Shown here: positions 1 to 5,512 of the stretch, piece after piece
Position numbering within the stretch: the stretch's first letter is position 1
Layout of the letters: each line of letters starts with the position of its first letter
The notes under the pieces: model-generated
Told to the model about the DNA's origin: nothing
What the model saw: the letters and a program-made list of their open reading frames with translations, nothing else
Database searches by the model: none
Assembly (NCBI GenBank): GCA_902385765.1
Contig: CABMGU010000074.1
Span: 1 to 11,292, forward strand
From: an uncultured archaeon
GTDB taxonomy: Archaea > Nanobdellota > Nanobdellia > Woesearchaeales > ARS49
Length of the DNA: 11,292 nucleotides
Direction: 5' to 3'
Translations under genes and position numbers: made by a program

Positions 1-1182
1 AACCTGCATATTCCTCAGACTGAGGAAGCCCGTGCAGAGGCTGAGATTTTGATGCAGGTCCAGACCCAGCTGATTTCTCCAAGGTATGGATTGTCTGTCA
101 TCGGCTGTATTCAGGATGCTATCAGTGGCAATTATTTGTTGACTAAGCACGGCGAGCTGTCCCGCGAGGATGCCCTTCAGTTGCTTGCAAGTGTTAATGT
201 GACTGATTTCAGCAGGCTGCCTTCCAAGAAAATGGTTACCGGCCGTGAAATCTTTAGTGCCTTGCTGCCTGATGATTTTGATTATGAAAGCGCCTCGCGT
301 TCTGGTGAGAAGGTCGTCATTAAGAAAGGAACGATAATGGAGGGCATTATTGACACCAAGTCGATTGGTGGTGAGGGTGAAGGTCTTTTATTGAGAAGTT
401 TGCATAAGAAGTACGGTCCTGCGAAGACTATTGGGATTTTGCATCAGATTTTCCGTTTGGGTATTGAGTATCTTGTGAGGCGTGGTTTCAGCACTGGTAT
501 TGCTGATGAGGACCTGCCTCAGGAAGCCCGCGATCAGATTGACCAGTTGTTGCATCAGGCAGAAGAGGATGTTTCTTTGATGATTCAGAGTTACAAGGAG
601 GCCAAGCTTGAGGTTTTCCCCGGCAGGACTATGCGTGAAACTCTTGAATTGAAGATTTTGGAGCGTTTGAACAAGGCGCGTAATGCCTGCGGTCAGGTTA
701 TCAAGGCTTATGTGCAGGATAAGAATCATGCTGCTGTTATGATTTTGTCTGGAGCCCGAGGCAGTATTACTTCTCTTATTCAGATGTCGGCTTGCGTTGG
801 TCAGCAGGCTATGCGTGGAAAGCGTATTGAGAAGGGCTATCGCGAGAGGACTTTGAGCTGTTTCAAGAGGGGGGATTTGTCTCCGGAAGCTCACGGCTTC
901 ATTATTCACGGTTTCAAGCACGGTATTAATCCTAAGGAGTTTTTCTTCCACTCGATTACCGGAAGGGACGCTCTGATGGATACTGCTTTGCGTACTCCGA
1001 AGTCTGGTTATTTGTACAGGCGTCTTGCGAACGCTATGCAGGACCTGCGTGTTGAGTATGACGGCACTGTGCGTGATGCTAATGGAAGGATTATACAGTT
1101 CGCTTATGGTGAAGATGGTATTGATGTTGCGCGTTCAGAGTCTGGTAAGATTGATGTTCAGCGCATAATCAATGAGAGTTGA
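1..1182 (+). CDS. rpoA1: DNA-directed RNA polymerase subunit A' (Rpo1N), 3' part
   Basis: This is the C-terminal 393 residues of the archaeal RNA polymerase subunit A', the N-terminal half of the split beta'-like largest subunit; the reading frame is open from base 1, so the gene starts outside the window and the catalytic NADFDGD motif is not seen. The fragment begins with the conserved HIPQTEEARAEA segment, followed by the SPRYG and GCIQDAISGNYLLT region. Further on are SGARGSITSLIQMSACVGQQAMRGKRI (in pieces, about 752-830), the GDLSPEAHGF segment, and the bridge helix FFFHSITGRDALMDTALRT with SGYLYRRLANAMQDL (about 940-1040). The gene stops after YDGTVR...QFAYGEDG, the usual archaeal A'/A'' split point. 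It overlaps rpoA2 by one base (TGATG), implying co-transcription and coupled translation. Family assignment is secure. Confidence 0.97.
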   Translation, partial: NLHIPQTEEARAEAEILMQVQTQLISPRYGLSVIGCIQDAISGNYLLTKHGELSREDALQLLASVNVTDFSRLPSKKMVTGREIFSALLPDDFDYESASRSGEKVVIKKGTIMEGIIDTKSIGGEGEGLLLRSLHKKYGPAKTIGILHQIFRLGIEYLVRRGFSTGIADEDLPQEARDQIDQLLHQAEEDVSLMIQSYKEAKLEVFPGRTMRETLELKILERLNKARNACGQVIKAYVQDKNHAAVMILSGARGSITSLIQMSACVGQQAMRGKRIEKGYRERTLSCFKRGDLSPEAHGFIIHGFKHGINPKEFFFHSITGRDALMDTALRTPKSGYLYRRLANAMQDLRVEYDGTVRDANGRIIQFAYGEDGIDVARSESGKIDVQRIINES

Positions 1183-2330
1183 TGACAATGGTGCACTCAG
1201 AATTAAAGGAATATGAAGACAAGCTTCCTCCTAAATTGTTGCAGGAGATTGAGGAGAAATGCCCTTCTTCGAAGCTGAAGAAGGTTGCCCAGAAAGTTTA
1301 TGAGGAGTTCTTGTCTGCCCAGATTGATGCCGGCGAGGCTGTTGGTCTTGTTGGTGCTGAAAGTATTGGCGAGCCAGGCACTCAGATGACTTTGAACACT
1401 TTCCACTATGCTGGTGTTGCAGAGATGAACGTCACTATGGGTTTGCCTCGTATCATTGAGATTCTTGACGGAAGGAAGAATATTGCAACTCCTCAGATGG
1501 AGATTTTCCTGAACGCGCCTTACAACAAGGGCAAGGACATTCGTGAGATTGCTTTGCAGGTTAAGGAGACTAAGCTTGGCGAGTTGGTTTCAGAGTATGG
1601 AATGAATATTGTTGATTTGAAGATTGAGTTGAAGCTTAATATGGAGAAGTTGAAGGAGCTTGATGTTGCTCCTGCTTATCTTGTCAAGGCTGTTGAGAAG
1701 GGTCTTTCTTCTGAGGCGGGCGTGAAGTTTGAGGATGGAACTCTCACCTTGAAGTTGAAGTGCAAGGATGATGAGCGTGGCTTGAACGCCTTGTATCGTT
1801 TGAAGGAGAAGTCTAAGGAAGTTTATGTCAAGGGCATCAAGGGCGTTTCCCAGATATTGCCGGTTAAGCGAAAGGATGAATTCCTGATTATTACTGCTGG
1901 AAGCAATTTGAAAAAAGTCTTCGAGCTTGACTTTGTTGACACTAACAGGACTACTACCAATGATATTTATGAGATTGCTGAGGTTTTGGGAGTTGAGGCT
2001 GCAAGGCAGGCGATTATGGATGAGGTTTTCAAGGTTATCGAGACTCAGGGTCTTAACGTTGATATCCGTCACATTATGCTTGTCGCTGATACGATGACTG
2101 TGAGCGGTGAAATAAAGGGCATTACCCGTTACGGAGTTGTTTCTGAGAAAGCGTCTGTTCTTGCCCGTGCATCTTTTGAAACTCCTATCAAGCACATTAT
2201 TAATGCTGCTTTGAAGGGCGAGGTTGACCAGTTGAACAGCGTTGTTGAGAACGTTATGCTTAACCAGGCAGTTCCTGTTGGTACTGGCTTGCCCGGGCTT
2301 ATTACCAAAATTGTGAGGAAGGAAAAATGA
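1182..2330 (+). CDS. rpoA2: DNA-directed RNA polymerase subunit A'' (Rpo1C)
   Basis: This 382-residue protein is the C-terminal half of the split largest RNA polymerase subunit; it completes the active centre together with A'. Near residues 46-80 lie AQIDAGEAVGLVGAESIGEPGTQ (in pieces) and the trigger-loop sequence MTLNTFHYAGVA, followed by LPRIIEIL at about 89-95 and TPQMEIFL. The C-terminal half carries the RTTTNDIYEIAEVLGVEAAR segment, DIRHIMLVADTMT, ARASFETPIKHI and the terminal NQAVPVGTG. All are expected for A''. The ATG at 1182 overlaps the rpoA1 stop by one base and is the preferred start; an ATG at 1188 is an alternative, and the TTG at 1179 is less likely. The stop overlaps the rpl30e start (ATGA). 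Length is normal for the family and no disruption is visible. Confidence 0.97.
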   Translation: MTMVHSELKEYEDKLPPKLLQEIEEKCPSSKLKKVAQKVYEEFLSAQIDAGEAVGLVGAESIGEPGTQMTLNTFHYAGVAEMNVTMGLPRIIEILDGRKNIATPQMEIFLNAPYNKGKDIREIALQVKETKLGELVSEYGMNIVDLKIELKLNMEKLKELDVAPAYLVKAVEKGLSSEAGVKFEDGTLTLKLKCKDDERGLNALYRLKEKSKEVYVKGIKGVSQILPVKRKDEFLIITAGSNLKKVFELDFVDTNRTTTNDIYEIAEVLGVEAARQAIMDEVFKVIETQGLNVDIRHIMLVADTMTVSGEIKGITRYGVVSEKASVLARASFETPIKHIINAALKGEVDQLNSVVENVMLNQAVPVGTGLPGLITKIVRKEK

Positions 2331-2605
2331 AAAAAGTGAGCAGTGAGGCTGTTGAGGATTTGAGGAAATTGCTTGCGGCAGAGAAATTAGTGCTTGGTAC
2401 TGAAGATACTCTGAAGTTGTTGCGCAAGGGAAAGTTGCAGAAGGTTGTTCTTGCTTCCAATTGCAATGAGCGCGTGAAAGAGGATTTTTCCCGTTATTGT
2501 GAGATGGCAGGAGTTGAATGTTCGGAGATTGCGCAGACCAGCGATGAGGTTGGTGTTGTGTGTAGGAAGCCTTTCGCCATATCTGTTGTTGGCGTTCTCG
2601 CATGA
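2327..2605 (+). CDS. rpl30e: Large ribosomal subunit protein eL30 (L30e)
   Basis: The 92-residue product fits the L7Ae/L30e RNA-binding family and is assigned to L30e mainly by its position between rpoA2 and nusA, the standard archaeal order. Sequence support includes the segment KLVLGTEDTLKLLRKGKLQKVVLASNC near residues 20-46 (in pieces), where a glycine-containing turn leads into a helix and then the ASN strand end typical of L7Ae-fold proteins, and a C-terminal hydrophobic strand FAISVVGVL. The start is fixed by a 4-base ATGA overlap with rpoA2 and a purine-rich Shine-Dalgarno-like stretch GAGGAAGG at 2315-2322. The stop overlaps the nusA start by 4 bases. Function: part of the large ribosomal subunit. 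A different L7Ae paralogue is formally possible but unlikely here. Confidence 0.93.
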   Translation: MKKVSSEAVEDLRKLLAAEKLVLGTEDTLKLLRKGKLQKVVLASNCNERVKEDFSRYCEMAGVECSEIAQTSDEVGVVCRKPFAISVVGVLA

Positions 2606-3015
2606 CTATTTTTCTTGACACTCAGACGATGCAGATGATTGCCTTGTTTGAGCAGTCTACAGGAGCTCACGTCAAGGATTGCGTTTCAGGGGATGAGCAG
2701 CTCATTTTTATCGTTCACGAGGGCGAGGTTGGCAAGGCTGTTGGCAGGGGCGGCCAGCACGTCCGCGATCTTGAGCGCAGGGTTAAGAAGCGTGTTAAGA
2801 TTGTTGAGTATCACCCTGAAGTTTCGCATTTTATCGCGAATCTTGTTGCTCCTTTGGAGCTTGAGAAGGCTGAGTTTCAGGATGCCACGATATTTCTTAC
2901 TGCGAAAGATTTAAAAACCCGTGGTTTGCTGATAGGTCGTGGGGCTTCCAATCTTCGATTATTTGAGAGCATTGTGAAGCGGTATTTCCCGATTAAGGAG
3001 ATAAGAGTTGTATAA
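2602..3015 (+). CDS. nusA: Archaeal NusA-like transcription factor, two KH domains
   Basis: The 137-residue protein matches the short archaeal NusA, which consists only of two KH RNA-binding domains and lacks the N-terminal and S1 regions of bacterial NusA. The first KH domain carries the GRGG loop at residues 48-51 (GKAVGRGGQHVRDLE) and the second carries GRGA at 112-115 (LLIGRGASNLRLFE). In the family this protein is thought to act in transcription elongation or termination, or RNA binding near polymerase; the direct activity in archaea is not settled. The ATG overlaps the rpl30e stop by 4 bases with no obvious Shine-Dalgarno sequence, suggesting re-initiation or coupling. The stop TAA directly abuts the rps12 start. 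Length and domain layout are normal. Confidence 0.95.
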   Translation: MTIFLDTQTMQMIALFEQSTGAHVKDCVSGDEQLIFIVHEGEVGKAVGRGGQHVRDLERRVKKRVKIVEYHPEVSHFIANLVAPLELEKAEFQDATIFLTAKDLKTRGLLIGRGASNLRLFESIVKRYFPIKEIRVV

Positions 3016-3453
3016 ATGGGTCATAAGTCAAACGGTTTGAACACGGCAAAGGCGTTGAAAGAGAGACGCCACCACGGTAAGTGGTTGAACAGGAAGTTTG
3101 TACGCAGGGCTCTGCAGATGAAGAAGAAGGCAGACCCTCTTGAAGGTTCAGCTCAGGCAAAGGGTATTGTTGTTGAGAAGTTCCAGATTGAGGCAAAACA
3201 GCCGAACTCTGCTATGAGGAAGTGCTGTCGTGTCCAGCTTGTCAAGAACGGTCGTCAGGTTGGCGCTTTTATGCCGAAGGACGGCGCTCAGAAGATGATT
3301 GATGAGCACGATGAAGTTATCATTGAATCTATCGGTGGCCGTAAAGGCCGTTCTCTTGGCGATTTGTCAGGTATTCGTTTCCAAGTTATCAAGGTTAATG
3401 ATCAGTCTTTGGATGCCTTGTTGAAGGGAAAGATTGAGAAGGCACGTAAATGA
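3016..3453 (+). CDS. rps12: Small ribosomal subunit protein uS12
   Basis: A 145-residue uS12, the decoding-site protein of the small subunit. Diagnostic segments are KQPNSAMRKCCRVQLVKNGR (61-80), DEHDEVIIESIGG (96-108) and GRSLGDLSGIRFQVIKV (111-127). The N-terminus GLNTAKALKERRHHGKW is of the archaeal/eukaryotic type. One oddity: in the highly conserved loop that is usually DLPGVR or DIPGVR, this protein has DLSGIR, with Ser118 in place of the conserved proline near the decoding centre. The start ATG follows the nusA stop directly, with a purine-rich AAGGAG at 2996-3001 about 14 bases upstream. The stop overlaps the rps7 start (ATGA). Family assignment is secure. Confidence 0.97.
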   Translation: MGHKSNGLNTAKALKERRHHGKWLNRKFVRRALQMKKKADPLEGSAQAKGIVVEKFQIEAKQPNSAMRKCCRVQLVKNGRQVGAFMPKDGAQKMIDEHDEVIIESIGGRKGRSLGDLSGIRFQVIKVNDQSLDALLKGKIEKARK

Positions 3454-4046
3454 GCGTTCTGGCTTTTAACAGGTGGGGTGTTGAGGGCATCAAGGTTGTT
3501 GATGTCGGTTTGCAGAGGTATGTTACTCTTGAGCCTCGTTTTGTTCCTAAGACCGGCGCGCGTTATGCCGGCAACAAGTTCCACAAGTCAAAAGTGTTTA
3601 TTGTTGAGCGTTTGATTAACAAGGTGATGATTCCTGGGCACAAGGCCAAGAAGCATTTCAGGAGTTCCGGTCATAATACTGGCAAGGGTTCTCTTGCTTA
3701 CCGTATTGTTATGGATGCTTTCAAGATTATTGAGCAGAAGACCAAGCAGAATCCTGTTGCTGTTTTCGTGAAGGCTTTGGAGAATGCCGCTCCTCGTGAA
3801 GAGATTGTTACTATTGAATATGGTGGTGCCCGTTATCCTAAGGCGACTGATTGTTCTCCTCAGCGAAGGGTTGATGTTGCTTTGCGCTTTTTCGTCCAGG
3901 GCTCTTATGACAAGTGCTTTAACAAGAAGACTCCTGTTGCTGACGCTCTTGCTGATGAAATCCTGAATGCTTTCAAGCTTGATGCGAAATCATTGGCTAT
4001 TTCCAAGAAGTCTGAGATTGAACGTCAGGCTGACAGTTCGAGATAA
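3450..4046 (+). CDS. rps7: Small ribosomal subunit protein uS7
   Basis: A 198-residue uS7, which nucleates assembly of the small-subunit head by binding 16S rRNA. Diagnostic segments are IVERLINKVMIPGHKAKKHF, QNPVAVFVKALENAAPREE, IEYGGARYPKATDCSPQRRVDVALR and the C-terminal ADALADEILNAFKLDAKS. The length, near 200 residues, is usual for archaeal forms, which have an N-terminal extension relative to bacteria. The start overlaps the rps12 stop by 4 bases, with GAGAAGG about 8 bases upstream. It is the last gene of the operon in this window: the stop lies only 2 bases from the end of the convergent 365-aa gene, and the T7 tract at 4058-4064 probably ends the transcript. Confidence 0.97.
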   Translation: MSVLAFNRWGVEGIKVVDVGLQRYVTLEPRFVPKTGARYAGNKFHKSKVFIVERLINKVMIPGHKAKKHFRSSGHNTGKGSLAYRIVMDAFKIIEQKTKQNPVAVFVKALENAAPREEIVTIEYGGARYPKATDCSPQRRVDVALRFFVQGSYDKCFNKKTPVADALADEILNAFKLDAKSLAISKKSEIERQADSSR

Positions 4047-4048
4047 AA

Positions 4049-5146
4049 TTAGGCTGATTTTTTTAGTGCGATGTATTTCCAGAACACAAATTCTTCTGCT
4101 TTCTGTATCATGGGTTTTATTTTTCCGTCTTCTTCTCGGATTAGGCATTGGTGGAGTGTTTTCCAGTAGACTCTTATCTGGTCTGCGGTTATTTTTGGAT
4201 ATGGTCTGATTATGTGGACTCCTTCTTCTTCAAGTTTTTGTGCTGTTCTTTCATACGCCATTATTACATAATGGTCCCATCTTTGTTCGCTCACTATTTC
4301 TGGTTTTTGATTTTTTGGCCTGTTTCTAAAAAGTTTTAGTTCATATGCTGATCTTGGTGCTGAAGTGTCAAGTGTTACATCAAATCCGTTTCCTGGCACT
4401 TCTTTTGTTTCTTTGTATGCTGGTATGCGTTTGAATGAGACTGCGTATTCTGTTGGCTCTCTTGGATTTCTTGCTTCGTGGAATCTTGGCACTTGTGTGA
4501 CTAATGCGCATAATCCGTAGTCAAGGTTTGATGTTGGGGGCTGTGCCCATATTGCTGTGTGGAGTGCTGCATTGTAAATTAGTCCTCTTGCTATGTCCAC
4601 CATTGATAATGTTCTCCATACGTTGTCTATTGTTCCTTGGAATTTGAATCCCCCTAACTGGTGGTTTAACGTGACTGTGCTGATTCTTTCTGCTATTGCT
4701 TCGTCTAAAGGTTTTTTGTTTTCTATCGGGAGCATGCTTTCTTTCGTCATTGGGTTGTCTCTTGGCAATAGTTTTGTGTCTATTATTACTGCTTGGCAGG
4801 GTCTTACAGAATCAATTATTGGCGCCAGTTCTCTTTTTTCTTTTGGCACCATTATTCTTCCTTCTGTTTCTAGCGTGGCTAGTGCTTCTCTTGAATTGTG
4901 CGAGTATTGCCCCCATTTCACACTGCTTCCTTCTATGGCTTTCATAAGGACAGCTTTAATTCCTGGCGGTGTGCAGAAATATTCGCAGCATTGCTTTGCT
5001 GATGATATTTTTCTTCCTCTTTCTGATATTTCGTGCATCAGTTCTTCTGTTGTGTGCGTGCCGAATATCAGGTCGTCCAATGGATGCACTTTTTCGTGCA
5101 GTGGAAGTATTCTTAATTCCGTCATATTCCTGTGTTTTTCGTCCAT
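4049..5146 (-). CDS. Protein of unknown function, possible PD-(D/E)XK-like fold
   Basis: I do not recognise this 365-residue protein. It has no signal peptide or membrane segment. Residues 30-105 are mostly helical and end in SREALATLETEGRIMVPK, which resembles the recognition helix and wing of a winged helix. The C-terminal third contains GFDVTLD (254-260), then AYELKLF (267-273), then the helix SEQRWDHYVIMAYERTAQKL and the strand GVHIIRPY. D256, E269 and K271, followed by helix and strand, fit the D-Xn-(D/E)XK pattern of PD-(D/E)XK nucleases, but this is inference from pattern only. ATG at 5146 is chosen because a TATA box (TTTTAAAG, complement of 5167-5174) lies about 25 bases upstream, giving a leaderless mRNA; an in-frame ATG at residue 8 is the alternative. 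It converges on rps7 with a 2-base gap. There are four cysteines between positions 53 and 117 but no clear zinc motif. Confidence 0.85.
   Translation of the reverse strand: MDEKHRNMTELRILPLHEKVHPLDDLIFGTHTTEELMHEISERGRKISSAKQCCEYFCTPPGIKAVLMKAIEGSSVKWGQYSHNSREALATLETEGRIMVPKEKRELAPIIDSVRPCQAVIIDTKLLPRDNPMTKESMLPIENKKPLDEAIAERISTVTLNHQLGGFKFQGTIDNVWRTLSMVDIARGLIYNAALHTAIWAQPPTSNLDYGLCALVTQVPRFHEARNPREPTEYAVSFKRIPAYKETKEVPGNGFDVTLDTSAPRSAYELKLFRNRPKNQKPEIVSEQRWDHYVIMAYERTAQKLEEEGVHIIRPYPKITADQIRVYWKTLHQCLIREEDGKIKPMIQKAEEFVFWKYIALKKSA
4058..4064 (+). terminator. Oligo-T terminator of the rpo-rps operon
   Basis: Seven consecutive T residues lie 12 bases after the rps7 stop. Archaeal RNA polymerase terminates efficiently at T-runs, so this is the likely end of the operon transcript. 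The tract is the complement of the two lysine codons AAA AAA near the C-terminus of the convergent 365-aa gene, so it is embedded in coding sequence. Confidence 0.55.
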
Positions 5147-5154
5147 TTTTTTAA

Positions 5155-5173
5155 CCTTTTAGCAATCTTTAAA
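5155..5173 (+). repeat. 19-base direct repeat, copy 1
   Basis: CCTTTTAGCAATCTTTAAA occurs here and again, identical and in the same orientation, at 5470-5488. Copy 2 forms the BRE/TATA region of the 57-aa gene. Copy 1 contains the minus-strand TATA box of the 365-aa gene and, on the plus strand, would direct a start near 5198, antisense to the tRNA. Confidence 0.85.
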
Positions 5174-5174
5174 A
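5167..5174 (-). promoter_or_regulatory. TATA box of the 365-aa gene
   Basis: On the minus strand this reads TTTTAAAG, centred about 25 bases upstream of the ATG at 5146, so transcription should start at or next to the start codon. It lies inside a 22-base near-palindrome (5155-5176) with arms CCTTTTA and TAAAAGG. Confidence 0.6.
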
Positions 5175-5180
5175 GGCGAG

Positions 5181-5184
5181 AAAA
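5181..5184 (-). terminator. Short T-run after the tRNA
   Basis: On the minus strand the tRNA 3' end is followed by CACTTTTC. A four-T run is a modest archaeal termination signal. The TATA box of the next minus-strand gene begins 7 bases further on. Confidence 0.4.
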
Positions 5185-5187
5185 GTG

Positions 5188-5306
5188 CGCCGGCGCCGGG
5201 ATTTTCAATCCCACGGTCCTCCAGAACCGAAAGGCTTTTGAACCCGGATGTCCTTACGGACAACGGTTTGAGGGACCGCCGGCCTACCTGGTTGGCCAAC
5301 GCCGGC
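5188..5306 (-). tRNA. Class II tRNA (Ser/Leu type) with T-loop intron and aberrant anticodon loop
   Basis: The minus strand folds as a class II tRNA. Acceptor stem is GCCGGCG/CGCCGGC (5306-5300 with 5195-5189, 7 bp). D-arm is GGCC-AACCAGGTA-GGCC with A14 and G18G19. Anticodon stem is GCGGT/ACCGT (5279-5275, 5267-5263; one G-U). The long variable arm is TGTCC-GTAA-GGACA (5262-5249), and the T-stem is CCGGG/CCCGG (5247-5243, 5200-5196). Position 73 is G, the usual serine discriminator; CCA is not encoded. The T-loop is split by an intron; spliced it reads TTCAAAT, the canonical form. The anticodon loop is CCCTCAA: position 33 is C instead of the near-universal U and 34-36 is CTC, which fits neither Ser nor Leu. 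Promoter TTTAATAA lies 25 bases upstream and a TTTT run follows the 3' end. Class is well supported; isotype is unresolved and a pseudogene is possible. Confidence 0.82.
5202..5236 (-). other. 35-base tRNA intron at position 59/60 (T-loop)
   Basis: Placed by structure. On the minus strand, exon TTCA (54-57) can pair with intron TGAA to give a 4-bp central helix. The 5' bulge is AAA and the 3' bulge is AAT, each 3 bases, next to the T-stem CCGGG/CCCGG. Cutting each bulge after its second base, as the archaeal splicing endonuclease does, leaves the loop TTCAAAT. The intron interior forms CGGTTC-TGGA-GGACCG (6 bp with one G-U). The helix between that hairpin and the 5' bulge is imperfect, so this is a relaxed bulge-helix-bulge. 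Positions like 59/60 are known for noncanonical introns in some archaea. Confidence 0.78.
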
Positions 5307-5327
5307 ACATAATGTATTACGCAGAAC

Positions 5328-5335
5328 TTATTAAA
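5328..5335 (-). promoter_or_regulatory. TATA box of the tRNA gene
   Basis: TTTAATAA on the minus strand is centred 25 bases upstream of the tRNA 5' end at 5306, the standard archaeal TATA distance for a transcript starting at or just before the mature tRNA. This supports the minus strand as the transcribed one. Confidence 0.6.
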
Positions 5336-5428
5336 GAAGTTATCGACGAGAAAGTCGTAAAGTTTATGGTGAGTCCTGTGGATTTTTCTGCTTTTTGCTT
5401 AGAAATCAGTAATTCTTTAGGTTAATAC

Positions 5429-5444
5429 CAGAAAATAATTTCTG
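5429..5444. repeat. AT-rich hairpin CAGAAA-ATAA-TTTCTG
   Basis: A perfect 6-bp inverted repeat with a 4-base loop, in the intergenic stretch 5307-5512 between the tRNA promoter and the promoter of the 57-aa gene. It lacks a T-tail on either strand. It could be an operator or a chance palindrome. The rest of this stretch shows nothing else I can name. Confidence 0.35.
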
Positions 5445-5469
5445 TATCGTCGATATTTCGCAGTTATGT

Positions 5470-5488
5470 CCTTTTAGCAATCTTTAAA
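5470..5488 (+). repeat. 19-base direct repeat, copy 2
   Basis: Identical to 5155-5173 and 315 bases downstream of it. Here the sequence runs into TACCC, so that its end forms the TTTAAATA box of the small plus-strand gene; the preceding AGCAATC occupies the BRE position. Confidence 0.85.
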
Positions 5489-5490
5489 TA
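5483..5490 (+). promoter_or_regulatory. TATA box of the 57-aa gene
   Basis: TTTAAATA is centred 26-27 bases upstream of the ATG at 5513, predicting a leaderless mRNA. It is the same core as the minus-strand boxes in front of the 341-aa gene and the ribonucleotide reductase gene. Confidence 0.7.
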
Positions 5491-5512
5491 CCCAGTTTCG
5501 GTTGTTTGTCGT

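Noticed and set aside
1179..1181. TTG start for rpoA2
   Set aside because: The ATG at 1182 follows directly and couples to the rpoA1 stop.
1590..2621. Long minus-strand open frame opposite rpoA2 and rpl30e
   Set aside because: Antisense shadow of conserved genes with low-complexity composition and no promoter.
4593..5162. Plus-strand 189-codon frame opposite the 365-aa gene
   Set aside because: Shadow frame rich in Ser, Leu and Phe; the minus-strand gene has a promoter and balanced composition.
5190..5306. Plus-strand reading of the tRNA locus, which shows a perfect Leu(GAG) anticodon loop
   Set aside because: The D-arm and T-arm are canonical only on the minus strand (A14, G18G19, TTCAAAT after splicing); on the plus strand the order of arms is wrong and no T-loop exists.
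5188..5306. tRNA-Sec, because TCA occurs in the anticodon loop region
   Set aside because: Archaeal tRNA-Sec has a 9-bp acceptor and 4-bp T-stem; this one has 7 and 5, and TCA is not at 34-36 with the paired stem.
5188..5306. tRNA-Leu(CAA) with a standard 37/38 intron ending before GGACC
   Set aside because: It would leave no variable arm and no T-stem of correct position, whereas the T-loop intron model uses every arm.
5312..5425. 37-codon plus-strand frame beginning MYYAELIKEV
   Set aside because: It looks protein-like but has no TATA box at the right distance or ribosome binding site, and it overlaps the tRNA promoter; left as unsupported.
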